Part shown: positions 10,701 through 21,304 of the stretch, piece by piece | How the letters are laid out: each line of letters begins with the position of its first letter | Position numbering within the stretch: the stretch's first letter is position 1 | NCBI GenBank assembly: GCA_964017185.1 | Contig: OZ024880.1 | Location: 45,955,071-46,019,070 of the forward strand | Origin: Rugalucina vietnamica | Lineage: Eukaryota > Mollusca > Bivalvia > Lucinida > Lucinidae | Direction: 5' to 3' | Length of the DNA: 64,000 nt | Notes under the pieces: generated by a model | What the model saw: the letters and a program-made list of their open reading frames with translations, nothing else | The model's database searches: none | What the model was told of the DNA's origin: nothing | Program-made: the position numbers and the translations under genes

Positions 10701-13700
10701 AAATCTGTAGTATTTCTGGCAAATTTTGATTTTATGAGCATCTTAATCACTCTTAAAATGATCGCATAATGATAATGAACAAGTTGTACCCTCAACCTAA
10801 TGAGCATAAAAGCATGAATGGAGGAGTTCCTGTTACCAATATTGATTTCTTCTCACGAACGAGTAGGTTGCTGAACAGATCAATGGCGCTTCTGATGTTA
10901 TTTGATTGATTGGAGAATCCAGGGATCAAACCCAATGTGACCAGAAAATTTTCACAAAAATATAACAAGATTGTTTTATCTTCGAATCAACTTAATAAAA
11001 AAATTACACTGAAAAATGTTACATATACAACATGTACAATGGCTGATTATGCTTTTTATAGTCACGACCATCATGCAGATAACCTGAGCCAAAATTTTAG
11101 GGAGCGTGGTGGCGTAGTGGTAGAGCGTTGGACTCCGAATCAAGAGGTCCTGGGTTCGATCCCACTTGCATCACAGTGTTGTGTCCTTGAGAAAGACACA
11201 TTAACTTCCTACAGTACTGGTTAAACCCAGGAAGAGTTGACTCCGTCCCGACATGACTGAAAAATTGTTGACTGGGATGTTATGCCTCAATACAAACAAA
11301 AAAATTTTACACCATAATTAGCCATTTACCGTTTTTCATTCATTCATAAATACTAGTGGAGAAGAGTTGTTTTTATCGCACCTGCTTATAGCAGGGTGCA
11401 ATATAGGAGTCCAAATTTCCGTCTGTGTGTCCGTTCGTCCGTCCATGCATCAATCCGTCTGTCAACATTATTTCGAAGTTTGACATTTATGTCAAAGTTT
11501 GGTTTTCTCTGCATCCGTTTGTAGCCCCGAGTGTGAAACCTTGCATAGTAATTGTCCTTGACATACTCTTCAAGCATGCACCTTGACCCAGTGCCCTTGA
11601 CTTATATTTCACGGTCCATTGACTTTGTTAATTTTTACGTCGAAGTTTGCATTTCTCTGCATCAGTGATAGCCCCGAGTGTGAAACCTTGCATGGTCATT
11701 GTCCTTGACATACCCTTCAAGCACGCACCTTGACCCAGTGCCCTTGACCTATATTTCACGGTCGATTGACTTTGTTAATTTTTATGTCGAAGTTTGATTT
11801 TCTCTGATACCTGCGAGTGTTAAACCTTGCATAGTAATTGTCCTTGATATGCCCTTCAAGCATGCACCTTGACCTGGTGTCCGTGACCTATATTTCACGG
11901 TCCATTGACTTTGTTGATTTTCCTGTGGAAGTTTAGTTTTCTCTGCATCATTGATACCTGCGGTGTGAAAGCTTGCATAGTAATTGTCCTTGATATGCCC
12001 TTCAAGCATACACCTTGACCTGGTGCCCTTGACCTATATTTCACGGTCCATTGACATTGTTAATTTTTATGTCAAAGTTTGGTTTTCTCAGCATCTGTGA
12101 TAGCTATGAGTGTGAAACCTTACATAGTAATTGTCCTTGATATACCTTTCAAGCATACACCTTGACCTGTTGCCCTTGATCTATATTTCACGGTCCATCG
12201 ACTTCATCAATTTTTATGTCAAAGTTTGATTTTCTCTACGCCAAAGGAAACCTTGCATAGTAATTGTCCTTGACATGCCCTTTAAGCACACACAATGGCC
12301 TGGTGCCCTGACCTGTATTTCATATTTTTAATTATTTTGCCCGATGCAGGTGCGATATCGACCTCCACAGCATTCTTGTTTTTTCTAGCTTTAAAAGTTA
12401 TTTTAATTCAAGAAGTTAACAAAGCTAAAAAGCAAAGTACATGTATTTCAAAATGTTTAACAAGTTAATCATAGGCTGAATGTGTTTTATTTTCTTTTGC
12501 AGTTGAGCTTAGTCACCTTACCAGGCTAACTTTGAGCCATAACAAGCTTACAAGTAAGTACATGTACATGTATATAACTTATACTGAAAATATCAGTTTT
12601 CCAAAAAGCAGACTTTGCCAGTGTTTCAGACAGAAACAAAATCTGAGCAAAAAGTGTGTGTACAGCTTGCAGCAGATCTATGTGATGCACTGTTTGTTGG
12701 TGGAAATTAAGAAGCCTTATACTGTAAATTAGCTGAACACAGGTAGTGGTGAAGTAGGGCTGAAAAATTAAAATGCATAAAAATATTGTCAAGCACCAAT
12801 CAATATTACTGTACATAATCATTTGAAATATAATAAATTATGTAATAATGTTTTTTCTTTCTTTATAATTCTTGGCAATTCTGAAAGTTTAGTATTACTC
12901 TAAATATGTAGTGAAGAGATTTTGCCATGCAATTGTAAAACTCATTCAGGTAGTTAATATTAGAGACCGGAATTAGGTTACTCAAGCTGTTTTACCTGAA
13001 ACTTTAAGAATAGGAATTAGTTACTATTAAACCATGTTGTTTCTTTGTAGGTATACCTGCAGTGATTACCAACTTGTACAGCTTGGAGACACTAAACTGC
13101 TTTAACAATCACATCAAGGTGGGTGGTGTAATTTAAAAAGATAGATTTAAGGCTGTACATACCAGGGTCATACAGTAAGTTCTGACAATGGTCTCATGTC
13201 TCCCAAACAGTGTAAATCAAATGTGGCCATGGATGGTACCTACTGGTTTGTGAAATATGAAGTCTCTATCACAATCTGATTTGATGCTGTAAAACTTTGT
13301 AATTTTTTGTATGCAGTGCTGTCAGAGCTCATGTCCGCGGAAATTGCGGTTAATGGTGGTAGGGTAAGCAAAAGATTCACCGTGTTTCTTTGGTTAGTCA
13401 TATAAGTGTTTTTTTTATATATTTGGAATACTCAACAGGTCCAGAAAAGCAGCTATTGCAATAACATTGACTCAGTAGCTTTCGGCATGCATGGTTGCTT
13501 GGCACAACAGAAAGTTTATAATTTTCCTCACTGTAAATGTTACTGTATATTTTGAACACTTCCCTAATCTATACCAAACAGCTATTACATATCAATGGAT
13601 ACATTGTTTGATGAAGCTGTTGAACGGCCTTCTGAACACAAATAAAAAGTGACTTGCAATGAGTGTTTTATTTTTCTTCAGGAGCTTCCTCAGAGCCTTA

Positions 13701-16700
13701 GTTCTATGGCCAAGTTGAAAACTCTCAATCTCGGGTAAGGAGCAGACTAATGGCTATAATCTGGAATCTGATACTGTTTGTTCCGAGAGATATTTTTTTT
13801 CAGTACCTTGGTAATTTTAGAATTAACAAATACCATAAAACATTTATTTCTAAATTCAGGTTTGAATGTGAATTTTGCTCTTGCAGGTAAAAAAAATCAT
13901 GATCATGAACTTCATTTTTAGCTCGCCTGCACGAAGTGCACAGAGATATTGTTGTCACCTCGGTCGTCCGCGTTTACGTTTACGTGTACGTCCGCGTCAC
14001 ACTTTCGGTTAAAGTTTTTAGAAGTCTATATCTCTTGAACATGTAGATGTATCAAGTTGATAATTTGCATATTGGTAGATATTGGTCTGAGGTTTTATGT
14101 AGTACCATCATGACCCATCCTGGATGACCTTGAGGTCAAGGTCACAGACTTAGAAATTTTATGTTAAAGTTTTTCATTAAAGTTTTTAGAAGTTTATATC
14201 TCTTGAACATGTTGATGGATCAAGTTGATACTTTGCATGTTGGTAGATAGTGGTCTGAAGTTTTATGCAGTATCATCGTGGTCCACCCTGGGTGACCTTG
14301 AGGTCAAGGTCACGGACTTAGAAATTTTATGTTAAAGTTTTTCATTAAAGATTTAAGAAGTCTATATCTCTTGAACATGTTGATGGATCAAGTTGATACT
14401 TTGCATGTTTGAAGATATTGGTCTGAAGTTTTATGGAGTACCATCATGACCCACCCTGGGTGACCGTGAGGTCAAGGTAACAGATTTAGAAATTTTTTGT
14501 TGAAGTTTTTTGTTAAAGTTGTTAGAAGTCTATATCTCTAGAACATGTTGATGGATCAAGTTGATACTTTGCATATTTGTAGATATTGGTCTGAAATTTT
14601 ATGCTTTTACGACCCACCTGAGCGACCTTGAGATCAAGGTCATGGGTCATAGATTTTGATAAATTTAGTGGCAAAGCACAAGTCAGGCGAGCTACGCTGT
14701 CCTGCGACAGCTCTTATTTAATGCTCTTTTTTCTTTTCTTGCCTCATCCTATGGTTTTGGAGTGATTACATGTATTTGAAATTATAAAATACTACAGAAT
14801 TTCACATAATTTTACTAAATTTTAGAAACCAGATTGCAAAAGAATATATTGAAAAGGCACCACCATGTGTGGTAGCATTTTACAATTGAATTTTTAAATT
14901 TTTGTACTTTTGTGTACATTTTAGAATTTTTGTACATTTTAAAATTTTTGTACATTTTATTTTATTTTTACATTTTTCATCAAGTCTTATACCCAGTATA
15001 GTAAAAGGAAAAGTTCAAAATATTGGACACATTTTTATTGCTAATGTTTGATGTTATTGGTATATTATTCAGAATGAACCGACTGGATGTTCTTCCACGA
15101 GGATTTGGTGCCTTTCCTGTATTGGAGGTCTTAGATTTAACCTACAATAACCTCAAGGAGAACAGCTTGCCGGCCAACTTTTTCCAGTTGGGTAAGTCAA
15201 ACTTAGTGCCTGTGGTGATAGTAGTGCTGTATAGGTTTTATGTCCCACTATCAGGTGAGGTCAGATGCAGGTATTATCTTAATTTCAAGTGACATAAGAA
15301 AAATTGGAGAAGCCTGGGAGTAAACTTAGATCCAAGCAAGTAGGATTACCACTTAACCAAGAAGGCTTGTAAATGCTTATTAAACAGGCTTTACACCTTT
15401 TCAAATCACAGATTAAGGCATCCGGTCATCCTTATGAGAATAAATTGATTTTGATTGTAAAATTCATTTTAATTTGTATTCTCGTTGTGTATGTAATGTG
15501 TATTATATGTACTACTTTAGCTAAATCATCATGTGTGACCATGAGCATTTCTCATGATTAGAAGCCAGGAATTTAAACCTAAAAACAGGAATAGTGGACA
15601 TTTGTAGTATTTTCAGGTTTCCATCACCAAAGCCAGTAGTTTATCATGCTAAAAATTCATAAATGTTAAGCTGCCCAAAATGTTGGCATCTTAACAGTTT
15701 TTATCATGAAAACTGTTAAGATGCCTAACATTACTGGCAGCTTAACAAGTTTTACTCATGGTTAAACAGGAGGAATATATCTTGGGCCAAGTCTTTTCAC
15801 AACACAGCTCATTATGAAAACTTTCCCATGCATTATACAGAGATTTTTTCAGCCATAAAAAAATGAAAATTTCATTGGGGGAAAAAAACTGATATTTTGA
15901 ATATTTTCCTTAAAACATTGATTGTGGGTACAAGTTAGAACCGCCTCGGTGAGGCGGTTCTAACGAGTACCCACAATCTATGTTTTGGATCAAAAGTAAG
16001 AAAAATATGTATACATGTGTATACCCCATAAGGCATTTTCACTTTATAAAAGTGGAGTTTAATGGGGTATACTTTTCATGGACGTTTTTCTGATGTCTGG
16101 CATTGTGTAATTTCAGATCAACTGCGGGCCCTGTATCTGGGAGACAATGATTTTGAGACGTTCCCACCCGAAGTTGGTAGACTGAAGAACCTACAAATTG
16201 TAAGACGTACCATCACATTATGGAAACAAGCCTATGCAATATACAGAGATTTTTTTCAGCTGTAAAAAATGAAAATGGAGAAAAAAAATGATATTTTTAA
16301 TATTTTTGCTCGAAGCATTGATTATTGGAGTATCCACAATCTATGTTTTTGTTCTAAGTCACAGTTTTGAAAGGGAAACATCAGTAAGTATGATGCATCA
16401 ATTTTGAAAACAACAACAACAAAAATAAAAGTGCTGCAGACATGCATGATACCCCGCCACGCAAATTTAATTTAGTATGAATGCTCAGAATATCATGATG
16501 ACATCTGGAATCTGCGTTTCAAAACTAAGGCAAAACCAAGGGCCATAACTCTTTACTTAACAAAATTATTTGTCTACAATACCAAATCACCCCTTCCAGA
16601 TTTGAACTCCTTTACAAAGTTTGAAGAAAAATGCTCAAGATAGAGCCCGGAAATGAAATTGTAACATAAATCAAGGACCATAGCTCTGTACTAAGTTGAT

Positions 16701-19700
16701 AAAATACTCATCTTCAATCCCAAAACTACTCTGTTCTGATATGCACTCCTATATTAAGTTTGAAGAAAATTGGTCAATAAATGCTCAAGATAGAGCCCGG
16801 AAATGAAATTGTAACATAAATCAAGGACCATAGCTCTGTACTAAGTTGATAAAATACTCATCTTCAATCCCAAAACTACTCCGTTCTGATATGCACTCCT
16901 ATATTAAGTTTGAAGAAAATTGGTCAATAAATGCTCAAGATAGAGCCCGGAAATGAAATTGTAACATAAATCAAGGACCATAGCTCTGTACTAAGTTGAT
17001 AAAATACTCATCTTCAATCCCAAAACTACTCCGTTCTGATATGCACTCCTATATTAAGTTTGAAGAAAATTGGTCAATAAATGCTCAAGATAGAGCCCGG
17101 AAATGAAATTGTAACATAAATCAAGGACCATAGCTCTGTACTAAGTTGATAAAATACTCATCTTCAATCCCAAAACTACTCCGTTCTGATATGCACTCCT
17201 ATATTAAGTTTGAAGAAAATTGGTCAATAAATGCTCAAGATAGAGCCCGGAAACCAAATTTTAACATAAATCAAGGGCCATAATTCTGTACTTATTTGAC
17301 ATAACTAATCCATCTTCAATCCCAAACTACTCCTTCCTGTTATGAACTCCTATACAAAGTTTGAAGAAAATTGGTCAATAAATGCTCAAGATAGAGCCCG
17401 GGAAACCAAATTTTAACATAAATCAAGGGCCATAATATTGTACTTATTTGACATAACTAATCCATATTCAATCCCAAACTACTCCTTCCTGTTATGAACT
17501 CCTATACAAAGTTTGAAGAAAATTGGTCAATAAATGCTCAAGAGCCCGGAAACCAAATTTTAACATAAATCAAGGGCCATAATTCTGTACTTATTTGACA
17601 TAACTAATCCATCTTCAATCCCAAACTACTCCTTCCTGTTATGAACTCCTATACAAAGTTTGAAGAAAATTGGTCAATAAATGCTCAAGATTGAGCCCCG
17701 AAACAAAATTTTAACATGAATCAAGGGCCATAACTCTGGGCCTAAAATAAAATTTTGTTTGTTTGCAATTGCATACCTACCCACTATTTTTCCTCCTACC
17801 CAAAAAATTTTATTGGGTTTTCTGCAGTTTTTTTTTTTTTTACTGTCTGAAGTTTTGCAGCATGGCTGAGGGCGATTGAGTAATATAATAATTTTCAATC
17901 AACTTTATAGGCTCTGTTTAAATTTATTAAGATTCCTGTTGGACTTGAGCACTGAGTTGCTTAATTACTTTATTAGTATTACATGTATATTAAACAAAAT
18001 ATATACTGCATATTTCCACGTGACAAAAAGAAAAAAAAAAGAAAAAGAATCCGACCTACCTACCCACACCTTCAAACCCCGGGTAGGCAACTGCAAACAA
18101 ACAATTTTTTAAGGATGGCCCTGTACTTATTTGACAAAATTTACCCATTTTCAACCCCAAACCACCCCATTCTAATATGCACTCTTATGCAGTGTATGAA
18201 GGAACTTGGTTGAAAAATGCTCAAGATAGAGCCTGGAAACAAAATCTTAAAGTAAATCAAGGGCCATAACTCTGGACTTGGTAGACAGAATTTACTCATC
18301 TTCAATCCCAAACCACTCTTTCCTAATATGAACTCCTATACAAAGTTTGAAGAAAATTGGTAAATAAATGCTCAAGATAGATCCTGGAAACGAAATTTTA
18401 ATGTAAATCAAGGGCCGTAACTCTGTACTCATTTGACGAAATTTATCTATTTTCGATCCCAAACCACTCCTTCCTGATATGAACTCCTACACAAAGTTTA
18501 AAAAAAATCGGTAAATAAATGCTCATGATAGAGCCCAGAAACGAAGCGTTGACAGACAGGCGGACGGACGGGATGGACGGACACTCAAACGCAATTTTTT
18601 TGCGGAGGGTATAACATAATACCCTACACTTTTTCAAGTGGCGGGGTATAAAAACATGTATATGTAGTATTTGGACTTCTGAAATGTAGGATTTTCACTA
18701 CGATATTATTACGGATTTTCTGTGATACAGCTTGTGTTACGAGAGAATGATCTGATATCCCTACCTAAAGAGATCGGAGACCTTAGTCGACTGAGAGAGC
18801 TACACATTCAGGGTAACAGGCTCACAGTGCTTCCTCCAGAGATAGGTAATTACTCTCTATATGAGCTCTATATGGTCTTCGGGGTTTCCGACCAGGTCTG
18901 ACACAGACCGGTCTGTACAGTCTCAGAAAAAGGCTAGAGGCTTGAAATTTTGGCTATAAGTAGAAGAGGGATTGTACTATCCGTGTAGCAAAAACAAAGG
19001 CGCTGATCAGCTGTGCAGTTACTGCACAGCTGATCTGCACCTTTGTTTTCACATATGCAATAGTTTTCTTCGGGTTTTCCGACCAGGTCTGACAATATAT
19101 GACTTGCACAGTCACTGAAGATGGCTAGAAGCTTCAAACCTGGGATTCAACAAGAAGAATGATTGTATCATCTGTGCGGCAAAAAAAGTGCTGATCAGCC
19201 GTGCAGTATAATTATGTGCCTTTATTTTCACATAGGAAAAATCAGGTTTTCTCATGACTCGGCTCATTATGCTGGCTTACTGGTACTGCAAGACAACCTT
19301 GACAACAGCCTTTTAAGTACTCCCAAGGAAAAAATAAATGGCCAAATTTGTATCTCAAATGGCAAAATCTATAAGGATCTCTGCAGTTCTTTAACATGAG
19401 GCACATGCAAACTGCACATTGGATAGTATGCTTATTGTTGAGCAAGTTTTGTACTGATGACAGCTTTTTAATCACTAGAAATTAAATACCGTATAATGGG
19501 AAAATTCCGCATCGCCCAATTTTTGCTGAATTTGGCGGTAGGTCTTGATCCGCGAAATTTAAAAACCGCGAAATATTTTCCAAGTTTGACAAATAAGATG
19601 ATAAGAGACAGATCACCGCTGTGTTTGCAGGTATTATTTGTCACGCTTTATTGTTGTTATTGTGTCTTTGACCTTTCACAAATACACATTTTTGCCTTTA

Positions 19701-21304
19701 TCAGTTTATTTGCATGATCTGCCAGCCGTGGTAATAGCTGACTCAATTTTATGATCTGGCCACGACATGATAAAACAGCTCTGTCCTCTAAACTTTGCGG
19801 ATATGCAGATCAGACTGCCTCATTTTGTGCAGAATGTGTTCTGTCGTTATTAAGAAAACTGCATAAAGTAAGGTTGTGATACCCGGTATACCGGATAAAA
19901 ATATTGACACATACAAGCAGGCTAATCTGCCTTTGTTTTTTACACATACGTTTTTTTCTCATGCTTGGGCTCATTGCAGCTTTGTTTGTTTAATTGACAC
20001 ATCTGTTTGCATGATTATTTGAAGCAAACTGTGACCCGTGTGTTGTCTCTGCCATCGTTGACCTTGAATAACTAAGCGTGGACAGTGATCTCCCTATGCA
20101 CTGAGGATTTTTAATACACAAGTTTGTCTGGATTAGATTAGCCCATAATAAACCCAATATTTTTCAGCGTTGCAAATTAAAAAACGTGAGTATTAATCCT
20201 TGTGTTTTTGAGGTATATTCGCGAAAATTTGGCGACACGGAATATTTCCGTTATACGGTACATGGGGGAAAAAATGAATAATAACTGCATATAACTTGGG
20301 AAAAAGTTAATAATAACTGCATATAATACTTTGTTTTCCTCTGCCAGGTAATCTTGACCTGATTGGTTCCCGACAAGCCTTCAAGGGAGAGAATAACCCC
20401 TGGGTGACTCCTATAGCAGATCAGTACCAGGTCGGAGTGTCACATGTCTTTGACTACATCAGGACAGAAACCTACAAATTGTAAGTTAACCTGTTGATTC
20501 ATTTTCAACAGGCTTGAGTTTCATAAAAGAGAATCTGCCAAAGGATTTTTGTAAATTGTGTTCATCTCTTAACAAACCTTGCTTAATGTCATATATGATA
20601 TAAGACTAATCATTAGTATGGAGATCTATTTCAGGAAATGAACTTACATTTAACATGAAGATTGCTGGATGCAAGCATTTTTAATGACATTCTCCATTTG
20701 TAAAAACAAAAACATAAAAAAAAAAAACAAAAAAAAAACACTTTTGGGAAACAAACTCTGTGTAAGCTATCATTTGTGTACACAATGGTGACACCACACA
20801 TAAATTTGACATTTCAGACTAAGCGTAAGTTTGGAAAATTTGTGTTGCCATTTGCATGAGTCATTTGTGAAATATTTTACACATCCTATCGTATGCAGCG
20901 CACAGAATTGCTTGCATAACTGTAAAAAATTCACATAATTATCTTCATCTGGTCGCTGAGAACACTTCAGAAACTTTAAAGTTCTAAGTGTTCTAAATGT
21001 TGACAAATGTTTCAAAGAAAGAAAATATTGCTCAACAGTGATTATACTATGCTGCATATGATAGGGTATGTGTAAAACATTTACCGATATCTTTAACATG
21101 AATGCACTCTATATCGTATGATGTATACACAAATGACAGCAAACACAGAGTTTGTTTCCTGACACTGAAAAATAAAAAGCACATTTTAAAATTAATTTTT
21201 ATTTGAATTTCAGTTTGTATTCAAGACACCTGCAAGTATCTGCAGAATCTGCCCCACCCCCTAAAACCAATGACAAATCCAAGAAGATCAGCAGGCTGGG
21301 ATAG
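7756..21304 (+). CDS. RSU1: RSU1, Ras suppressor protein 1 (LRR adaptor)
   Basis: Nine coding exons: 7756-7861, 12503-12553, 13051-13118, 13682-13734, 15073-15191, 16117-16199, 18731-18845, 20348-20480 and 21214-21304. All introns are GT-AG and phases agree, giving 272 aa (human 277). Recognisable parts are the start MSKLKKYIEE, LSHNKLTSIP, FNNHIKELP, LPRGFGAFP, LEVLDLTYNNL, ALYLGDNDFE, ELHIQGNRLTVLPPE, the conserved NNPWVTPIADQ after the repeats, YIRTETYK and the basic tail NDKSKKISR. About seven leucine-rich repeats span residues 38-200. Family knowledge: RSU1 binds the LIM5 domain of PINCH1 in the ILK-PINCH-parvin complex at integrin adhesions. Introns hold most of the repeats between 8 and 20 kb; intron 1 is 4.6 kb. 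The C-terminal tail ends RLG and is a few residues shorter than in human. Confidence 0.96.
8130..10890. repeat. Dispersed repeat copy B, split by a foldback element
   Basis: Left part 8130-8185 (GGCATGACGTCATCAGTCAT, ACGAGGTGAATGACTCGG) and right part 10630-10890 (AAAGCTTTGCATA, ATGATAATGAACAAGTTGTA, CCAATATTGATTTCTTCTC) match copies A and C. The palindrome-bearing element at 8216-10594 lies between them, in RSU1 intron 1. Confidence 0.5.
8216..10594. mobile_element. Foldback-type element with GACAGCCGGCTGTC palindromes
   Basis: Three clusters of the palindrome GACAGCCGGCTGTC, joined by AATAGCGAAAGTTCGCTA, lie at 8216-8304, 9773-9847 and 10541-10594. The sequence before the second and third clusters is homologous (about 770 bp apart), so part of the core is duplicated. 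No coding sequence is evident, although diverged tandem segments occur at 9020-9330. Target duplication not resolved. Confidence 0.7.
11098..11315 (+). repeat. tRNA-derived SINE, complete-looking
   Basis: Starts with a tRNA-like head: A box TGGCGTAGTGGTAGAGCG, anticodon-loop-like CTCCGAA and B box GGTTCGATCCC. A unique body follows (TTGTGTCCTTGAGAAAGACA) and then TGTTGACTGGGATGTTA with an A-rich tail. Copies or fragments occur at 130, 2800, 26650, 27520 and 30000. Lies in RSU1 intron 1. Confidence 0.8.
11371..12385 (+). mobile_element. TIR element with 147-bp internal monomers, copy 1
   Basis: Left end TTATCGCACCTGCTTATAGC, right end GCAGGTGCGATATCGACCTC. Inside are tandem monomers marked by GTGTGAAACCTTGCATAGTA at 11531, 11678, 11817, 11963 and 12110 (spacings 147, 139, 146, 147). 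A (GTCC)n run follows the left end. No coding capacity. Related copies lie at 24459 and 62020. Confidence 0.8.
13920..14712 (+). mobile_element. TIR element with 168-bp internal monomers
   Basis: Ends AGCTCGCCTGCACGAAGTGC and CAGGCGAGCTACGCTGTCCT. Monomers marked by GAAGTCTATATCTC start at 14021, 14189, 14357 and 14525, exactly 168 bp apart. RSU1 intron 4; non-coding. Confidence 0.8.
14713..15072 (+). other. RSU1 intron 4, remainder
   Basis: AT-rich intron sequence with a few TTTTTGTACATTTTA short repeats at 14895-14960. Nothing else is seen. Confidence 0.4.
15770..16010. repeat. Repeat with central perfect palindrome
   Basis: A 64-bp palindrome at 15915-15978 runs from GATTGTGGGTAC through GAACCGCCTCGGTGAGGCGG to ACCCACAATC. 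The flanking CAGAGATTTTTTCAGCC and ATGAAAAT stretches recur on the other side of RSU1 exon 6 (16235-16350), and a diverged palindrome copy lies near 38080-38160. Confidence 0.65.
16235..16350. repeat. Partial second copy of the 15770 repeat
   Basis: Direct, partial copy 36 bp downstream of RSU1 exon 6 (CAGAGATTTTTTTCAGC ... CATTGATTATTGGAGTA ... CACAATCTATGTTTT). It lacks the GC-rich palindrome centre. Confidence 0.6.
16449..18649 (+). mobile_element. TIR element with 150-bp tandem monomers
   Basis: Ends are ATACCCCGCCAC and GTGGCGGGGTAT. Between them about ten tandem units carry CAAGGGCCATAACTCTGTAC and CTCAAGATAGAGCCCGGAAA. Four nearly identical units begin (at TAGCTCTGTA) at 16681, 16831, 16981 and 17131, exactly 150 bp apart; later units are more diverged. 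A different element interrupts it at 17749-18110. RSU1 intron 6. Confidence 0.85.
17749..18110. mobile_element. Nested TIR element
   Basis: Ends TTTGTTTGTTTGCAATTGC and, inverted, GCAACTGCAAACAAACAA, with CTACCCAC / GTGGGTAGG segments just inside. It splits one 150-bp monomer of the host array between AACTCTG and TGTACTTATTTGAC, so it is younger than that array. Confidence 0.7.
18862..19266 (-). mobile_element. Two tandem MITEs, TGAGCC family
   Basis: A copy with the GATCAGCTGTGCAGTTACTG stem is followed head to tail by a second, more decayed copy (junction near 19068). The block ends in GGCTCA. It begins only 17 bp after the RSU1 exon 7 donor. Confidence 0.7.
19488..20262. mobile_element. 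TIR element, TACCGTATAA ends
   Basis: Left end TACCGTATAATGGGAAAATT and right end, inverted, TACCGTATAACGGAAATATT, with GCGAAATTT / GCGAAAATTT motifs inside each end. Non-coding, RSU1 intron 7. Confidence 0.7.

Noticed and set aside
11098-11175. tRNA gene
   Set aside because: The A and B boxes are good, but the segment continues into a dispersed SINE body and the acceptor stem does not pair well.
15023-15292. 89-aa protein starting MDTFLL
   Set aside because: Only 15073-15191 of it is real: it is RSU1 exon 5; the rest is intron read-through.
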